Below, in pieces: positions 1 to 8,627 of a stretch of DNA of 64,000 bases. The DNA is from Paractinoplanes bogorensis (GTDB taxonomy: Bacteria; Actinomycetota; Actinomycetes; Mycobacteriales; Micromonosporaceae), in assembly GCF_018829635.1 (NCBI RefSeq), contig NZ_JAHKKG010000005.1, positions 699,624 through 763,623 on the forward strand. The letters run 5' to 3'. A program made the position numbers and the translations under genes. Numbering within the stretch: the first letter of the stretch is position 1; every line of letters begins with the position of its first letter. The notes under the pieces were generated by a model. It saw only the letters and a list, made by a program, of their open reading frames with translations, did not search any database and was not told where the DNA came from.

Positions 1-25
1 TTCCGCACGTAGGCGAGAGCGCCCG

Positions 26-862
26 TCACTTCGGTTCGATCACGTTGAACGTCAGCAGCAGCATCAGGACCACACCGAGCGCCACCCGGTACCAGATGAA
101 GATGCTGTACGAGTGCCGCGAGATGAACTTCAGCAGCCAGTTCACCGAGAAGTACGCCACCACGAAGCTCACCGCCGTCGCCACCAGGGTGTTCGTCCAG
201 CCCACCCCGTCGGCGATGTTGCCCGCCTCCTGATAGCCCTGCAGCACCGACGCCCCCAGCAACGCCGGGATCGACAGGAAGAACGACAGCTTCGTCACCG
301 TCACCCGGTCGAAGTCGCGCAGCAGACCGGCCGACATCGTCGCCCCCGACCGCGACACCCCGGGAATCAGCGCCAGACACTGCACCGTGCCGATGATCAG
401 CGAATCCTTCCAGGTCACATCCTCCTGATGCTTGACCTGGGTGGCCGCATGATCAGCGAACGCCATCACCCCGGACCACAGGATCAGCGCACCCGCCACG
501 AACCACAGGCTCCGCAACGTCGTCTCGATCTGATCCTTGAACAACAGCGCCACGATCACGATCGGGATCGCACCGAGCAGCACCGCCCACCCGAACCGGA
601 AATCCGGGTTGTCCCGCTTCTCCTTGCTGAACAGCCCGGCCAGGAACGCCGGCACGACCCGCGCGATGTCCTTCCACAGGAAAATGATCGTCGCCAGCAC
701 CGCACCCGACTGGATGATCACCGTGAACGCGGTGATGTCCGGGTCGTCGATCCGATACCCGAGCAGCTTCTCCAGGATCGTCAGGTGGCCGGTGCTCGAC
801 ACGGGCAGGAACTCGGTAAAGCCCTCAACCGCGCCCAGCAGCACCGCTTCGAAGATGTTCAA
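26..862 (-). CDS. uppP: Undecaprenyl-diphosphatase UppP (BacA)
   Basis: Integral membrane phosphatase that converts undecaprenyl diphosphate to the monophosphate, recycling the lipid carrier of cell-wall synthesis; overproduction gives bacitracin resistance in other bacteria. The 278-residue length is normal. Both family signatures are visible: EGFTEFLPVSSTGHL at residues 13-27 and GVSRSGAT near residue 168, with about seven hydrophobic segments. The start codon is TTG at 862, preceded on the minus strand by a G-rich Shine-Dalgarno-like stretch; no better in-frame start is seen upstream. It sits downstream of a tyrosine recombinase gene on the same strand. Family assignment is very secure; only the start is an inference. 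Confidence 0.96.
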   Translation of the reverse strand: MNIFEAVLLGAVEGFTEFLPVSSTGHLTILEKLLGYRIDDPDITAFTVIIQSGAVLATIIFLWKDIARVVPAFLAGLFSKEKRDNPDFRFGWAVLLGAIPIVIVALLFKDQIETTLRSLWFVAGALILWSGVMAFADHAATQVKHQEDVTWKDSLIIGTVQCLALIPGVSRSGATMSAGLLRDFDRVTVTKLSFFLSIPALLGASVLQGYQEAGNIADGVGWTNTLVATAVSFVVAYFSVNWLLKFISRHSYSIFIWYRVALGVVLMLLLTFNVIEPK

Positions 863-919
863 ACCCCGACCGCCCCTTTTTGATCCGCTTTACACCGCGG
901 ACGAGCATAGGGGGCGCCG

Positions 920-1849
920 TCACCCCTGAGCGCGGCGGGCACGCGCGGCAGCCAGGGTGTAGGCCGGATCACGGTCCAGGTTGTGCCGGTCGCGGTCATA
1001 CCGGCGGGTGGTCCGCGGATCGGCGTGCCCCATCGCGTCCTGCACATCCTCCAGCGGCACACCCTCGGCCCGGGCCGCCGTGGCGAACGCGTGCCGCAAC
1101 GAGTGCGGCGACAACTGCTCCGCCGCCGCAATCCCGGCCTCCGACGCCAGCCGCCGGATCAGCCGGAAGATCGCATGCCGATCCACCCGCCCACCGGTCG
1201 ACGTCATGAACAGCGGGCCCTCCCGGTCACCGCGTACGGCCAGATAGGTGTCCAGGGCCTGCGCGGCCGCCGGGGTCAACGCCCGCCGCCGCTGCTTGCT
1301 GCCCTTCCCCACGAACCGGACCGTCCGATGCCCCCGCTCCCAGCCCACATCCTCCAGATCAAGACCGACCAGCTCACTGACCCGCAGACCCAGATCGGCC
1401 AGCACCGTCATCATCGCGCAGGTCCGCTCACCCTTCCCGGCCGCCGCGCCCAGCAGCGCGTCGACCTCCTCCGGGGTCAGACCCACCGTCGCCGAATGGT
1501 CCCGCGACACGAACGGCCGGTCCGCCCCCGACACCGGATTCGCGTCCACCGCCCGGATCTTGACCAGGAAGTCGTACCAGCTCGACAAGCCCGACAACTT
1601 CCGCGCCACGGTCGCCGCCGCCAGCTGCTGCGACTCCAGATTCCGGGCGTACGCGTTCACGTCCAGAAAAGACGCCCGCAACGGCTCCCGCTCGACCGAC
1701 GCACACCACGCCAGCCACGCATGCACATCCCGCCGGTACGCCGCCCGGGTGTGCTCGGACAACCGCCGGTTCGCCAGCCACACCTCGGTGACCTGCTCGG
1801 CCGCCCCGACCTCGGCCAGTTCCCCGCCCTGCCTCGGCACCAGCTGCAT
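920..1849 (-). CDS. Tyrosine recombinase/integrase, XerC/XerD-like
   Basis: Site-specific recombinase of the phage-integrase family, 309 residues. The N-terminal SAM-like core-binding domain covers about residues 15-110. The catalytic domain carries R156, a lysine in GKGSKQRR near 183, H249 and R252 (HSLRH), H275 (GHADPRTTRRY) and the nucleophile Y284. Length and layout fit XerC/D, but the C-terminus lacks features that would separate XerC from XerD or from a stand-alone integrase. No att site, excisionase or phage genes lie nearby, so a housekeeping or Xer-like role is more likely than a prophage integrase. It ends 57 bases before uppP on the same strand. Confidence 0.88.
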   Translation of the reverse strand: MQLVPRQGGELAEVGAAEQVTEVWLANRRLSEHTRAAYRRDVHAWLAWCASVEREPLRASFLDVNAYARNLESQQLAAATVARKLSGLSSWYDFLVKIRAVDANPVSGADRPFVSRDHSATVGLTPEEVDALLGAAAGKGERTCAMMTVLADLGLRVSELVGLDLEDVGWERGHRTVRFVGKGSKQRRRALTPAAAQALDTYLAVRGDREGPLFMTSTGGRVDRHAIFRLIRRLASEAGIAAAEQLSPHSLRHAFATAARAEGVPLEDVQDAMGHADPRTTRRYDRDRHNLDRDPAYTLAAARARRAQG

Positions 1850-1861
1850 GCCCCCATCGTG

Positions 1862-3454
1862 TCAGCTTTCGATCACGACACCGTCCGCGACATGCCAGCG
1901 CCGCCCGAACCCGACCGCCTCCGCGAAATACCGGTCATGCGTCACCACCAGCAACGTCCCCCGATACCGGCGCAACGCCTCCTCGATCACGTCGAGCGCG
2001 TCCAGGTCCAGGAAGTTCGTCGGCTCGTCCAGCAGCAACACCCGGGCCGGGCTGTTCACCAGCACCGCCAGGACCAGCCGGCGCAACTCACCGGCCGACA
2101 ACGTCCGCACCTGCACGTCCCACTGGTCCGGCCCGAACTGATGGCCCTGCAGCAGCTTCTCCGCGTCGTCGGGATACACCGGCACCCGCGACCGGAAGAA
2201 CTCCATCACCGTCGCCTTGCCGCGCAGCCCGTCCGTGGTCTGCGGCAGCACGGCAGTGTCGTCCGTCGCCAGGGCGTTCAGCAGCGACGTCTTGCCGGCA
2301 CCATTACGCCCCGTGATCAGAATCCGGTCCCCACGCCGTACGGTGACGTCAGCGCTCTTGATCAAGATTTTCCGGCCGGCCCGCACCGTGAGCCCCCGGG
2401 CCTGCAGCACAACCTCGTCGGTGTCGTCCTGATCAGCCGGAAAGGCCAGGGTCAATGGCGGACGCGTCTTCGGCTGCGCGATCCACCGGACCGACTCCAT
2501 CTGCCGCCGCAACCGCCGCTCCCGCACCTTCGCCTTCCGCGCCACCAACCGGGCGACCCGCCGCAGATGCGGACCCGCCACCCCGAGCCCGGTGGCCTTC
2601 TCCACCCCGATCGACTGCTGCTTCGTCCGCTCGATGTCCGCCTCCCACCGGCGGCGATCCTTCTCCTGCGCCTCAAAATCGAGCAACAGCCGCTCCCACC
2701 GCCGCTGCTTCTCCACCCGGTACGCCGTGTAGCCACCACCCGGATAGTCCTGCACCTCGGTGTCGATGCCGTCCAATTCGAGGACCCGCGTCACCACCGC
2801 ATCGAGAAACGCCCGATCATGGCTGACAGTCAAGACCCCTCCCGCGTACGCGGTCAGCCAGCCCTGCAACCAGGCCATGCCCTCGGCGTCCAGGTGATTC
2901 GTCGGCTCGTCCAGCAACAACACATCCGGCTCGTCCAGCAACGCCCGCGCCAGCAGCAACCGCGCCTGCTCACCACCGCTCACGTTCCCCAGCGCGAGGT
3001 CGTCCGGCAGATGATCGATGTCCAGGCGCTGCCGGATCTCCGCGATCCGCGCCTCCGCCTTCCACCCCTCCAGCGCCGTCCACCGCTCCTGCACCGCCGC
3101 ATACTCACCGAGAACGTCGTCGCCCGCCTCCAGACGACGCTCCAGCACCCGCATGGCGCTCGTGGCCTCGGCGACCGCGCCCAGGCCCTCGGTCAGAAAC
3201 GCGCCGACCGTGCCCTCCGGGTCGGGCATCTGCTGCGCCACATACCCGATCCGCGTGTGCGGCCCATACGTGACACTGCCCCGGTCCGGCGTCAGCTCAC
3301 CCGCCAGCACCCGCAGCAACGTCGACTTCCCGGCCCCGTTCGGACCCACGATCCCGACCCGGTCACCGTCGTGCACCACCAGATCGACATGCTCGAACAG
3401 CGGATCGCCGTCGTGGGAACGGCTGAGATCAACGGCTTTCAACAAGAGCCACAC
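1862..3454 (-). CDS. ABC-F family ATPase
   Basis: Soluble ABC-F protein with two ATP-binding cassettes and no membrane domain, 530 residues. The first Walker A GPNGAGKS is at residues 37-44, with signature SGGEQARLLLARAL and Walker B LLLDEPTNHLD; the second is GRNGAGKT near 373 with LSAGELRRL and LLLDEPTNFLD. An arginine-rich interdomain linker lies between them. ABC-F proteins act on the ribosome as translation factors or antibiotic-resistance (target protection) factors; which one applies here cannot be told. The start is GTG at 3454. A second, only distantly similar ABC-F gene is at 59562-61196. Confidence 0.93.
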   Translation of the reverse strand: MWLLLKAVDLSRSHDGDPLFEHVDLVVHDGDRVGIVGPNGAGKSTLLRVLAGELTPDRGSVTYGPHTRIGYVAQQMPDPEGTVGAFLTEGLGAVAEATSAMRVLERRLEAGDDVLGEYAAVQERWTALEGWKAEARIAEIRQRLDIDHLPDDLALGNVSGGEQARLLLARALLDEPDVLLLDEPTNHLDAEGMAWLQGWLTAYAGGVLTVSHDRAFLDAVVTRVLELDGIDTEVQDYPGGGYTAYRVEKQRRWERLLLDFEAQEKDRRRWEADIERTKQQSIGVEKATGLGVAGPHLRRVARLVARKAKVRERRLRRQMESVRWIAQPKTRPPLTLAFPADQDDTDEVVLQARGLTVRAGRKILIKSADVTVRRGDRILITGRNGAGKTSLLNALATDDTAVLPQTTDGLRGKATVMEFFRSRVPVYPDDAEKLLQGHQFGPDQWDVQVRTLSAGELRRLVLAVLVNSPARVLLLDEPTNFLDLDALDVIEEALRRYRGTLLVVTHDRYFAEAVGFGRRWHVADGVVIES

Positions 3455-3588
3455 TCCAAGGGGCGAAACACCGACAGGACGCTTACCGACGTCGGTTCGC
3501 TCTCACATGGAGAAAGGCACTCCCAACAACTGGGCAACAGGTACGCCGACCACCCTGCCCCGCCCGGCGCGACTCCGCAACCGATATG

Positions 3589-3894
3589 TCAGCACCCGAG
3601 CCGCGCGTCGGCCGACCCGCCCGACGTGCCGACCGCTTCACCGTCGACGGTGGCCACGATCTCGTGTCCCGCCGGCACCTCCGACCCGAAGGCGGCCCCG
3701 ACCGGGATCGACCCGCTCGCGATCAGCTCACCGGCATCCCGGAACTCCACCGTCACCCGATCACCGTCGCGATGCGTGACGCCGGCCGGCACACAGACCT
3801 CGAGCTGCCGGGTCGGTGTCTTGTCGTCGTTCGCGCACCCGGCCGGCACCAGCAACAACACGACCACCAGTCCGACACGTCCCGAGGTCAGCAC
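3589..3894 (-). CDS. Small putative lipoprotein, unknown function
   Basis: A 101-residue protein from a GTG start at 3894. The N-terminus is a lipoprotein signal peptide: a short polar segment, a hydrophobic stretch GLVVVLLLV and a lipobox VPAGC about 20 residues in, so it is probably anchored to the outer face of the membrane. The remaining 80 residues look like a small beta-rich domain with no family I recognise. An upstream GTG at 3924 would add ten residues before the signal peptide and is less likely. It lies 134 bases upstream of the ABC-F gene and may be co-transcribed with it. Confidence 0.6.
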   Translation of the reverse strand: MLTSGRVGLVVVLLLVPAGCANDDKTPTRQLEVCVPAGVTHRDGDRVTVEFRDAGELIASGSIPVGAAFGSEVPAGHEIVATVDGEAVGTSGGSADARLGC

Positions 3895-3962
3895 GCGCTC
3901 ACTGAACCACACGTCCACCACCACGCCCGGAGTTTTCCGGCCGACGAGGCCTGTCGCGGCAT

Positions 3963-4256
3963 TTACCTCATTTGTGCGTGGGGGCTGCGGGGCCAGAGCA
4001 GGAGGGCCTGGTCGACGAAGCGCATCAGTTCGGCGTGGGTGATGCCGCCGCCGGCCTGGACGGAGAGGCCGTGGTTGAGTGCGACCAGATAACCGGCCAG
4101 AGCCGCCGGGTCGGCGTGGCCGGGCAGGTCACCCTCCTGGGCTGCGCGCATGAAGCGCTCGGTCAGCAAGGTGATGCCGAGCCGCCGTTGGCCGGCGAGT
4201 TCGTCGCGGATCGGTTCGGCTTCGGCGCTGCAGGTCAGCCCGGCCTGCACGGTCAT
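3963..4256 (-). pseudogene. TetR-family regulator, C-terminal fragment
   Basis: About 97 residues matching only the ligand-binding C-terminal half of a TetR_C-type regulator: the pattern of IRDELAGQRR, GDLPGHADPAALAGYL and LSVQAGGGITHAEL is typical of that region. The whole N-terminal helix-turn-helix is missing. The frame continues without a stop beyond 4256 but runs into sequence belonging to an SDR gene read in the opposite direction. The fragment cannot bind DNA as a TetR protein would. The likely cause is a deletion that joined this gene to the neighbouring SDR. Confidence 0.8.
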
Positions 4257-4439
4257 GCCATCGACACCGAGATGAACCCGGAATCGGGCCCGGCCGCCGA
4301 GGCGATGACCGGCCTGACCTCGCTGGGTCGCTACGGGCGACCCGAGGAGATCGCCGGCGCGGTCGCGTTCCTGGTCGGGCCGGACGCGTCCTACATCACC
4401 GGAGCCACCCTCAACGTGGACGGAGGCCAGTCGGCATGA
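4257..4439 (+). pseudogene. Short-chain dehydrogenase (SDR), C-terminal fragment
   Basis: Roughly 60 codons encoding the end of a classical SDR: IDTEMNPESGP, LGRYGRPEEIAGAVAFLVG and YITGATLNVDGGQSA are the standard C-terminal elements. The Rossmann GxxxGxG motif and the YxxxK catalytic residues are absent because the first three quarters of the gene are gone. Its stop overlaps the start of the next gene (ATGA at 4436-4439), so it was once the upstream partner of the oxidoreductase. It abuts a TetR fragment on the other strand; the two were probably a divergent regulator-enzyme pair whose facing ends were deleted. Confidence 0.82.
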
Positions 4440-5383
4440 CCGTCGTCGTCCGCATTCACCAGCACGGCGGCCCGCCGGTACTGCGCGTCGAACAGGCCGA
4501 GGTGGGCGAACCCGGCCGCGGCCAGGTCCGGTTGCGGCAACAGGCCGTCGGCGTCAACTTCTTCGACACGATGGTCCGCCGCGGCGAGGTCGGATTCCCG
4601 CTCCCGGCGGTGCTCGGGGTGGAAGGCGCCGGCGTCGTCGAGGCGGTCGGTCCCGGTGTGACCGGCTTCGCTGTCGGTGACCGGGCCGGATACTTCTTCG
4701 ACCCGGGCGCGTACGCCGGGGAGCGCCTGATCGCCACGGCCTCGCTCATCCCGCTGCCCGACGACATCAGCACCGAGCAGGCGGCCGCGTTCCTGGCCGG
4801 CGGACTGACCGCATGGATGGGCCTGCGCGCGCTGCACCGACTCGAGCCGTCGCAGACCGTGCTCGTCCAAGGCGCCTCGGGCGGGGTCGGGGCGCTCCTG
4901 TCCCGCTGGGCGAAAGCCCTCGGAGCGACAGTCATCGGCGTGGCGGGTTCACCCTCGAAGGTCGACCGGGTGCCGGCGCCCGCGCTGTGGTCAGGAGATC
5001 CGGACTTCGCCGGGAAACTCCGGTCGATCGCGCCGCGCGGGGTGGACGTGGCCTACGACCTCGTCGGCCAAGCCACCTTCGACCAGGTGACGAGCGCGGT
5101 CCGCGACGGTGGGCGGATCGTCGCGATCGGCGCCGCCACGGGCCGGCCCCAGGGCGGCACGGACCTGCGGCGGCGGGGCGTCGAGGTGCTCGGCGGATCG
5201 ACGCCGCAGTACGTCAACGCCTCGACGGTCGGTGCGGCCTCGGCCGAGTTGTTCGGAGCCGTCCGCGCCGGTGTCTTCGCCGACCTCGACCTGGTCCGCT
5301 ATCCGCTGGCCGACGCGGAGCGGGTCCACCGGGACATCCAGGCCCGTGCACTGACCGGCCTGCCCGTTCTCACCGTCGGCTGA
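4436..5383 (+). CDS. Zinc-type alcohol dehydrogenase-like / quinone oxidoreductase
   Basis: Medium-chain dehydrogenase/reductase of the quinone oxidoreductase (QOR) type, 315 residues, predicted to use NADPH to reduce quinones or enones. The N-terminal GroES-like domain has GVNFFDTMVRRG; the Rossmann part has VLVQGASGGVGALLSRWAKALGA near residues 141-163. The structural and catalytic zinc cysteines of true alcohol dehydrogenases are absent, as expected for QOR. The ATG at 4436 overlaps the stop of the SDR fragment, so the gene was translationally coupled to a lost SDR. It may still be expressed through read-in, but its original promoter region was probably removed by the deletion. Confidence 0.88.
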   Translation: MTVVVRIHQHGGPPVLRVEQAEVGEPGRGQVRLRQQAVGVNFFDTMVRRGEVGFPLPAVLGVEGAGVVEAVGPGVTGFAVGDRAGYFFDPGAYAGERLIATASLIPLPDDISTEQAAAFLAGGLTAWMGLRALHRLEPSQTVLVQGASGGVGALLSRWAKALGATVIGVAGSPSKVDRVPAPALWSGDPDFAGKLRSIAPRGVDVAYDLVGQATFDQVTSAVRDGGRIVAIGAATGRPQGGTDLRRRGVEVLGGSTPQYVNASTVGAASAELFGAVRAGVFADLDLVRYPLADAERVHRDIQARALTGLPVLTVG

Positions 5384-5540
5384 GGGTCGGGATGGTCGAG
5401 TCGGATAGACGACCCGGCGGGCCGCGTTCACCTCACCGTGCCGTCCGAAATGGAAGGCGGGATGTCGTTGATTCCTTTTGCTTTTGGGTTCTTGGATCTG
5501 AGGGCTCGGTGCGCCGGTGTTCAGGCGCACAACCTGTAAG

Positions 5541-5554
5541 GCATCCTAGGATGG
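5541..5554. repeat. TCCTAGGA intergenic motif, copy 1
   Basis: The sequence GCATCCTAGGATGG contains the palindrome TCCTAGGA, built on the rare tetramer CTAG. It follows a hairpin-capable stretch (GCGCC...GGCGC, 5511-5529) and a T-rich segment. The 15 bases TAAGGCATCCTAGGA are identical to those at copy 3 (around 23128). TAGGAT inside it could also serve as a -10 box for the siderophore operon. Whether it is an operator, a promoter element or part of a small interspersed repeat is not known. Confidence 0.5.
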
Positions 5555-5631
5555 AGATTGGTTACTGCGTTCTCGCTCACCCGGAGCCGCCCCGCGTGGA
5601 TCTTGTCGGGGATGTGGGGACAATTGATCGC

Positions 5632-7140
5632 GTGCCGCCACCCGCTGACCCCGCCCAGCACACCGCCGGTCCCCTTCGGACCCGGGCGGAACTGGCATCC
5701 CGGCGGCCCGATCTGCTGGCGGCCTACGACACCGAGCTCCCCGGTGCCCGCGCGGCCGTCCTGGCCCGCCTGCTCGGCGCCCTCGACCGGGAACCCCTCC
5801 CCGGCCTGACCAGCCGGCGACCGGGCGAAGCAACGATCGCCGGGGTCACCGTGAGCTATCCGGCCGACTCCGCTCAACCGTTCGCCATGGTCGGCCCCGG
5901 TCTGACCGCAGGCGGCCACCAGGACCCGGGCGAGCTCACCCGCCGCCTCTGGGGCGACGTCCCCCTGGCCACCGAGATCGACAACAGCGTCGCCAACCTC
6001 GCCCTGGCCCGCAGCACCCGCAAACCCCGCCACACCCTTCCGACCGGGCCGGACGCGCTCGGCCTGATCGAGCAGACGGTCACCGACGGCCACCCGCTGC
6101 ACCCCTGCTGCCGCACCCGCGGCGGGATGACCGTCGACGACGTCCTCGCGTACGCGCCGGAACACTCCCCGGTCATCCGCCTGCGCCGCCTCCGCGTCCC
6201 CCAGGACCGCTGGTACGGCACCGCCGCCCCGATCCTCTACGCCCACCCGTGGCAGGCCGACCGTCTCGCCGGCGCCTACCCGTGGCTCGTCCCGGACGGG
6301 GAGACGGGTCCCGTACGCCCCCTGATGTCCTTGCGCACCGTCGCCCCGACCGACGGCGGCCCGCACATCAAGACCGCCGTCGACGTGCAGATGACCAGCG
6401 CCGTCCGCACCGTCTCGCCCGCCGCCGTGCACAACGGCCCGCTGCTGTCCCGGCTGCTCAAACGCCTCACCGACGGCGAACCGATCGACATCCTCACCGA
6501 GATCGCCGCCGGCGCCGTGATCGTCGACGGCGAACCCAGCCGGCAACTCGCCCACGTCATCCGCGAGGCCCCGCAGCTGCAGCCGGGAGAGACCGCTGTC
6601 CCGCTCGCCGCGGTCCCCCTGCTGACCGGGCACGACCCGTACGCCTGGATGACCGACCTCGCCGACGTCCTGTTCGCCCCGCTCATGCGGGTGCTGGCCC
6701 GCGGCGTCGCGCTCGAGGCCCACGGCCAGAACACTCTGGTGGTGCTCGACCAGGGCCGGCCGACCCGGATCCTCTACCGCGACCTGGGCGGCGTCCGGGT
6801 CAGCGCCCGCCGCCTCCGCGACGCCGGGATGGACCCGCCGCCCCTGCACGGCGACCTGCCCAGCGACGACCCGGCCGAACTGCGCACCAAACTCGCCGCG
6901 GCCGCCTTCTCCACCGTGGCGGCCGAGCTGATCGCCGCGTTCACCCGCACGCGGGATGCCGACCCGGACCGGCTGTGGGGCATCGTGACCCGGGCCGTCC
7001 GGGCCACCGGCACCGAGGACGTGCCGTACCTGCTGAAAGAACCGCTCCCGATCAAGGCCACCACCGCGATGCGGCTGGCCGCCGACCCGCTCGACGACCG
7101 ATGGGCCCTGATGGACAACCCGATGACGGGACACGCATGA
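5632..7140 (+). CDS. IucA/IucC-family NRPS-independent siderophore synthetase 1
   Basis: ATP-dependent synthetase that would join a carboxylic acid such as citrate to an amine or alcohol during siderophore assembly. From the GTG at 5632 it has 502 residues, shorter than IucA/AcsD-type enzymes (about 580-630). The IucA/IucC domain shows the loop GHPLHPCCRTRGGM; the C-terminal FhuF-like domain shows GVALEAHGQNTLVVLD, LYRDLGGVR and the closing IKATTAMRL. The usual lysine of the HPxxK loop is replaced by arginine. An ATG at 5551 is in frame but overlaps the TCCTAGGA motif, so the later start is preferred. First gene of a three-gene operon; it overlaps the next by four bases. Confidence 0.88.
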   Translation: MPPPADPAQHTAGPLRTRAELASRRPDLLAAYDTELPGARAAVLARLLGALDREPLPGLTSRRPGEATIAGVTVSYPADSAQPFAMVGPGLTAGGHQDPGELTRRLWGDVPLATEIDNSVANLALARSTRKPRHTLPTGPDALGLIEQTVTDGHPLHPCCRTRGGMTVDDVLAYAPEHSPVIRLRRLRVPQDRWYGTAAPILYAHPWQADRLAGAYPWLVPDGETGPVRPLMSLRTVAPTDGGPHIKTAVDVQMTSAVRTVSPAAVHNGPLLSRLLKRLTDGEPIDILTEIAAGAVIVDGEPSRQLAHVIREAPQLQPGETAVPLAAVPLLTGHDPYAWMTDLADVLFAPLMRVLARGVALEAHGQNTLVVLDQGRPTRILYRDLGGVRVSARRLRDAGMDPPPLHGDLPSDDPAELRTKLAAAAFSTVAAELIAAFTRTRDADPDRLWGIVTRAVRATGTEDVPYLLKEPLPIKATTAMRLAADPLDDRWALMDNPMTGHA

Positions 7141-8627
7141 ACAAGACCCTGCGCCCGGAACGGATCGCGCACACCGAGGCCGCCCTCGCCGTCCACGCCC
7201 CCGAGCTGGTCCCCGGCTTCCTGGCCGCCCTGCCCGAGGCCGCCGACACGGTCGGACGGCGGCTGCGCGGTGCCCTCGTCCGGGAAGGAATCAAAGACAT
7301 GGGCCCGGGGGTGCGGCACGGCTTCGGCCGCGTCGAATACCCGAGCGCCGGCGTCGACGACCCGGTCGACCTGCTCGACGGGATCGACGCGCCCGGATTC
7401 GCGGCCGAGATCCGCAACGCGGTGATGAACCTCGCCATCGCCATGGCCCGCCCGCACCCCAAGGCCGGCGACGACCCGGACGAGCAGGCCATCGCCCTGG
7501 AACGCCTCGCCGTGGCCGGGCACAACCTGCACCCCTGCGGCCGTACGCGGCTGGGCTGGGACACCGGCGACGTGCTGGCCCACGACCTGGAGGCCGAAAG
7601 CACCCGCCTCGGTTTCGTCGCCGTCCGCAGCGACCTGCTGATCGGCGACGACGTCTTCCCCGAACTCGAGGCACCGGCCGGGTTCACCGTGCAGCCGGTC
7701 CACGCCTGGCAGCGCGACAACGTCCTGCCCGAGCGCTACCGCGAGATGATGGCGGCCGGCCTGCTCAAGATCCTCGACGCCGAGCTGACCGCGATCCCGA
7801 CCGCAGCCCTGCGCACCCTGCTGCTGCCCGGGACCGGCCAGTACCTCAAGGTGTCCCTCGACATCCAAGTCACCTCGACCCGGCGCAGCATCAGCATCGC
7901 CAGCACCCGCAACGGCCCGGCCGTGTCCCGGCTGCTGCACGAACTGGTCGACGACGACCGGATCCTGCTCATGGCCGAGACGGCCGGGGCCGCCATGCCG
8001 CTCGGGTCCGGCCGCGACCTGTCCGCGATCCGCCGCGACGGCCTGGCCGGACGCCTCGAACCGGACGAGCGGGCCGTTCCCGGGGGCGCCCTGCCGTTCC
8101 TGCTCGACGAGCTCGTCACCGGCGACCCGGGGGCCTGGCTGCGGGCGTACGGGGAAATGGTCATCCCCCCGCTGATGCGCCTCACCGCGCAGGGCGTCGC
8201 CCTCGAAGCCCACCTGCAGAACTGCCTGCCCACCTTTGTCGGCGGACGCCCGCACCGGCTCGCCCTGCGCGACTTCGCCGGGCTGCGACTGCACCAGCCG
8301 CGTCTGGCCGCCGCCGGGCACCACATCGACCTGTGGCCCGGCTCGGTCGTCGCCGCCGACACCCTCGACGTGTTCCGCGCCAAGATCGGCTACACGCTGT
8401 TCCAGGCCCACCTGGGCGAACTCGTGCTGCGCCTGGGCGACCACGGCCTCGACGAGGACGAGGGCTGGCGGATCCTGCGCGCGGTCGTCGACGAGCACGT
8501 CACCGGCGACGACCACGCCGCCTTCACCGCGCCCATGGTGCCGCACAAGGCCCTGGTCCGGATGCGGCTGGCCGGCTCGGGCGACATCTACGTGCCGGTG
8601 CGGAACCCGCTGCATGCGCCCGCCTGA
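7137..8627 (+). CDS. IucA/IucC-family NRPS-independent siderophore synthetase 2
   Basis: Second siderophore synthetase, 496 residues, ATG overlapping the previous stop (ATGA), so translation is coupled. It has the same two-domain layout: AGHNLHPCGRTRLGW in the IucA/IucC domain, then GVALEAHLQNCLPTF, LALRDFAGLRLH and a final KALVRMRLAG in the FhuF-like part. The two copies are clearly paralogous yet well diverged, as in pathways where one enzyme makes the first condensation and the other the second. It too has arginine where a lysine is usual in the HP-loop. Together with the downstream decarboxylase it resembles the biosynthetic core of staphyloferrin B or vibrioferrin clusters; the actual product cannot be read from sequence. 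Confidence 0.88.
   Translation: MNKTLRPERIAHTEAALAVHAPELVPGFLAALPEAADTVGRRLRGALVREGIKDMGPGVRHGFGRVEYPSAGVDDPVDLLDGIDAPGFAAEIRNAVMNLAIAMARPHPKAGDDPDEQAIALERLAVAGHNLHPCGRTRLGWDTGDVLAHDLEAESTRLGFVAVRSDLLIGDDVFPELEAPAGFTVQPVHAWQRDNVLPERYREMMAAGLLKILDAELTAIPTAALRTLLLPGTGQYLKVSLDIQVTSTRRSISIASTRNGPAVSRLLHELVDDDRILLMAETAGAAMPLGSGRDLSAIRRDGLAGRLEPDERAVPGGALPFLLDELVTGDPGAWLRAYGEMVIPPLMRLTAQGVALEAHLQNCLPTFVGGRPHRLALRDFAGLRLHQPRLAAAGHHIDLWPGSVVAADTLDVFRAKIGYTLFQAHLGELVLRLGDHGLDEDEGWRILRAVVDEHVTGDDHAAFTAPMVPHKALVRMRLAGSGDIYVPVRNPLHAPA

Noticed and set aside
983..4042. A 1019-codon open frame on the plus strand
   Set aside because: It lies antisense to the recombinase and ABC-F genes, is extremely Arg/Pro/His-rich and has no family features; it is a GC-skew shadow.
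5384..5415. Rho-independent terminator after the quinone oxidoreductase (GGGTCG...CGACCC)
   Set aside because: The loop is about 20 bases and no U-tract follows; too weak to annotate.
5551..5553. ATG as the start of the first siderophore synthetase
   Set aside because: It overlaps the TCCTAGGA motif, lacks a Shine-Dalgarno and would add 27 atypical residues; GTG at 5632 is preferred, though not proven.
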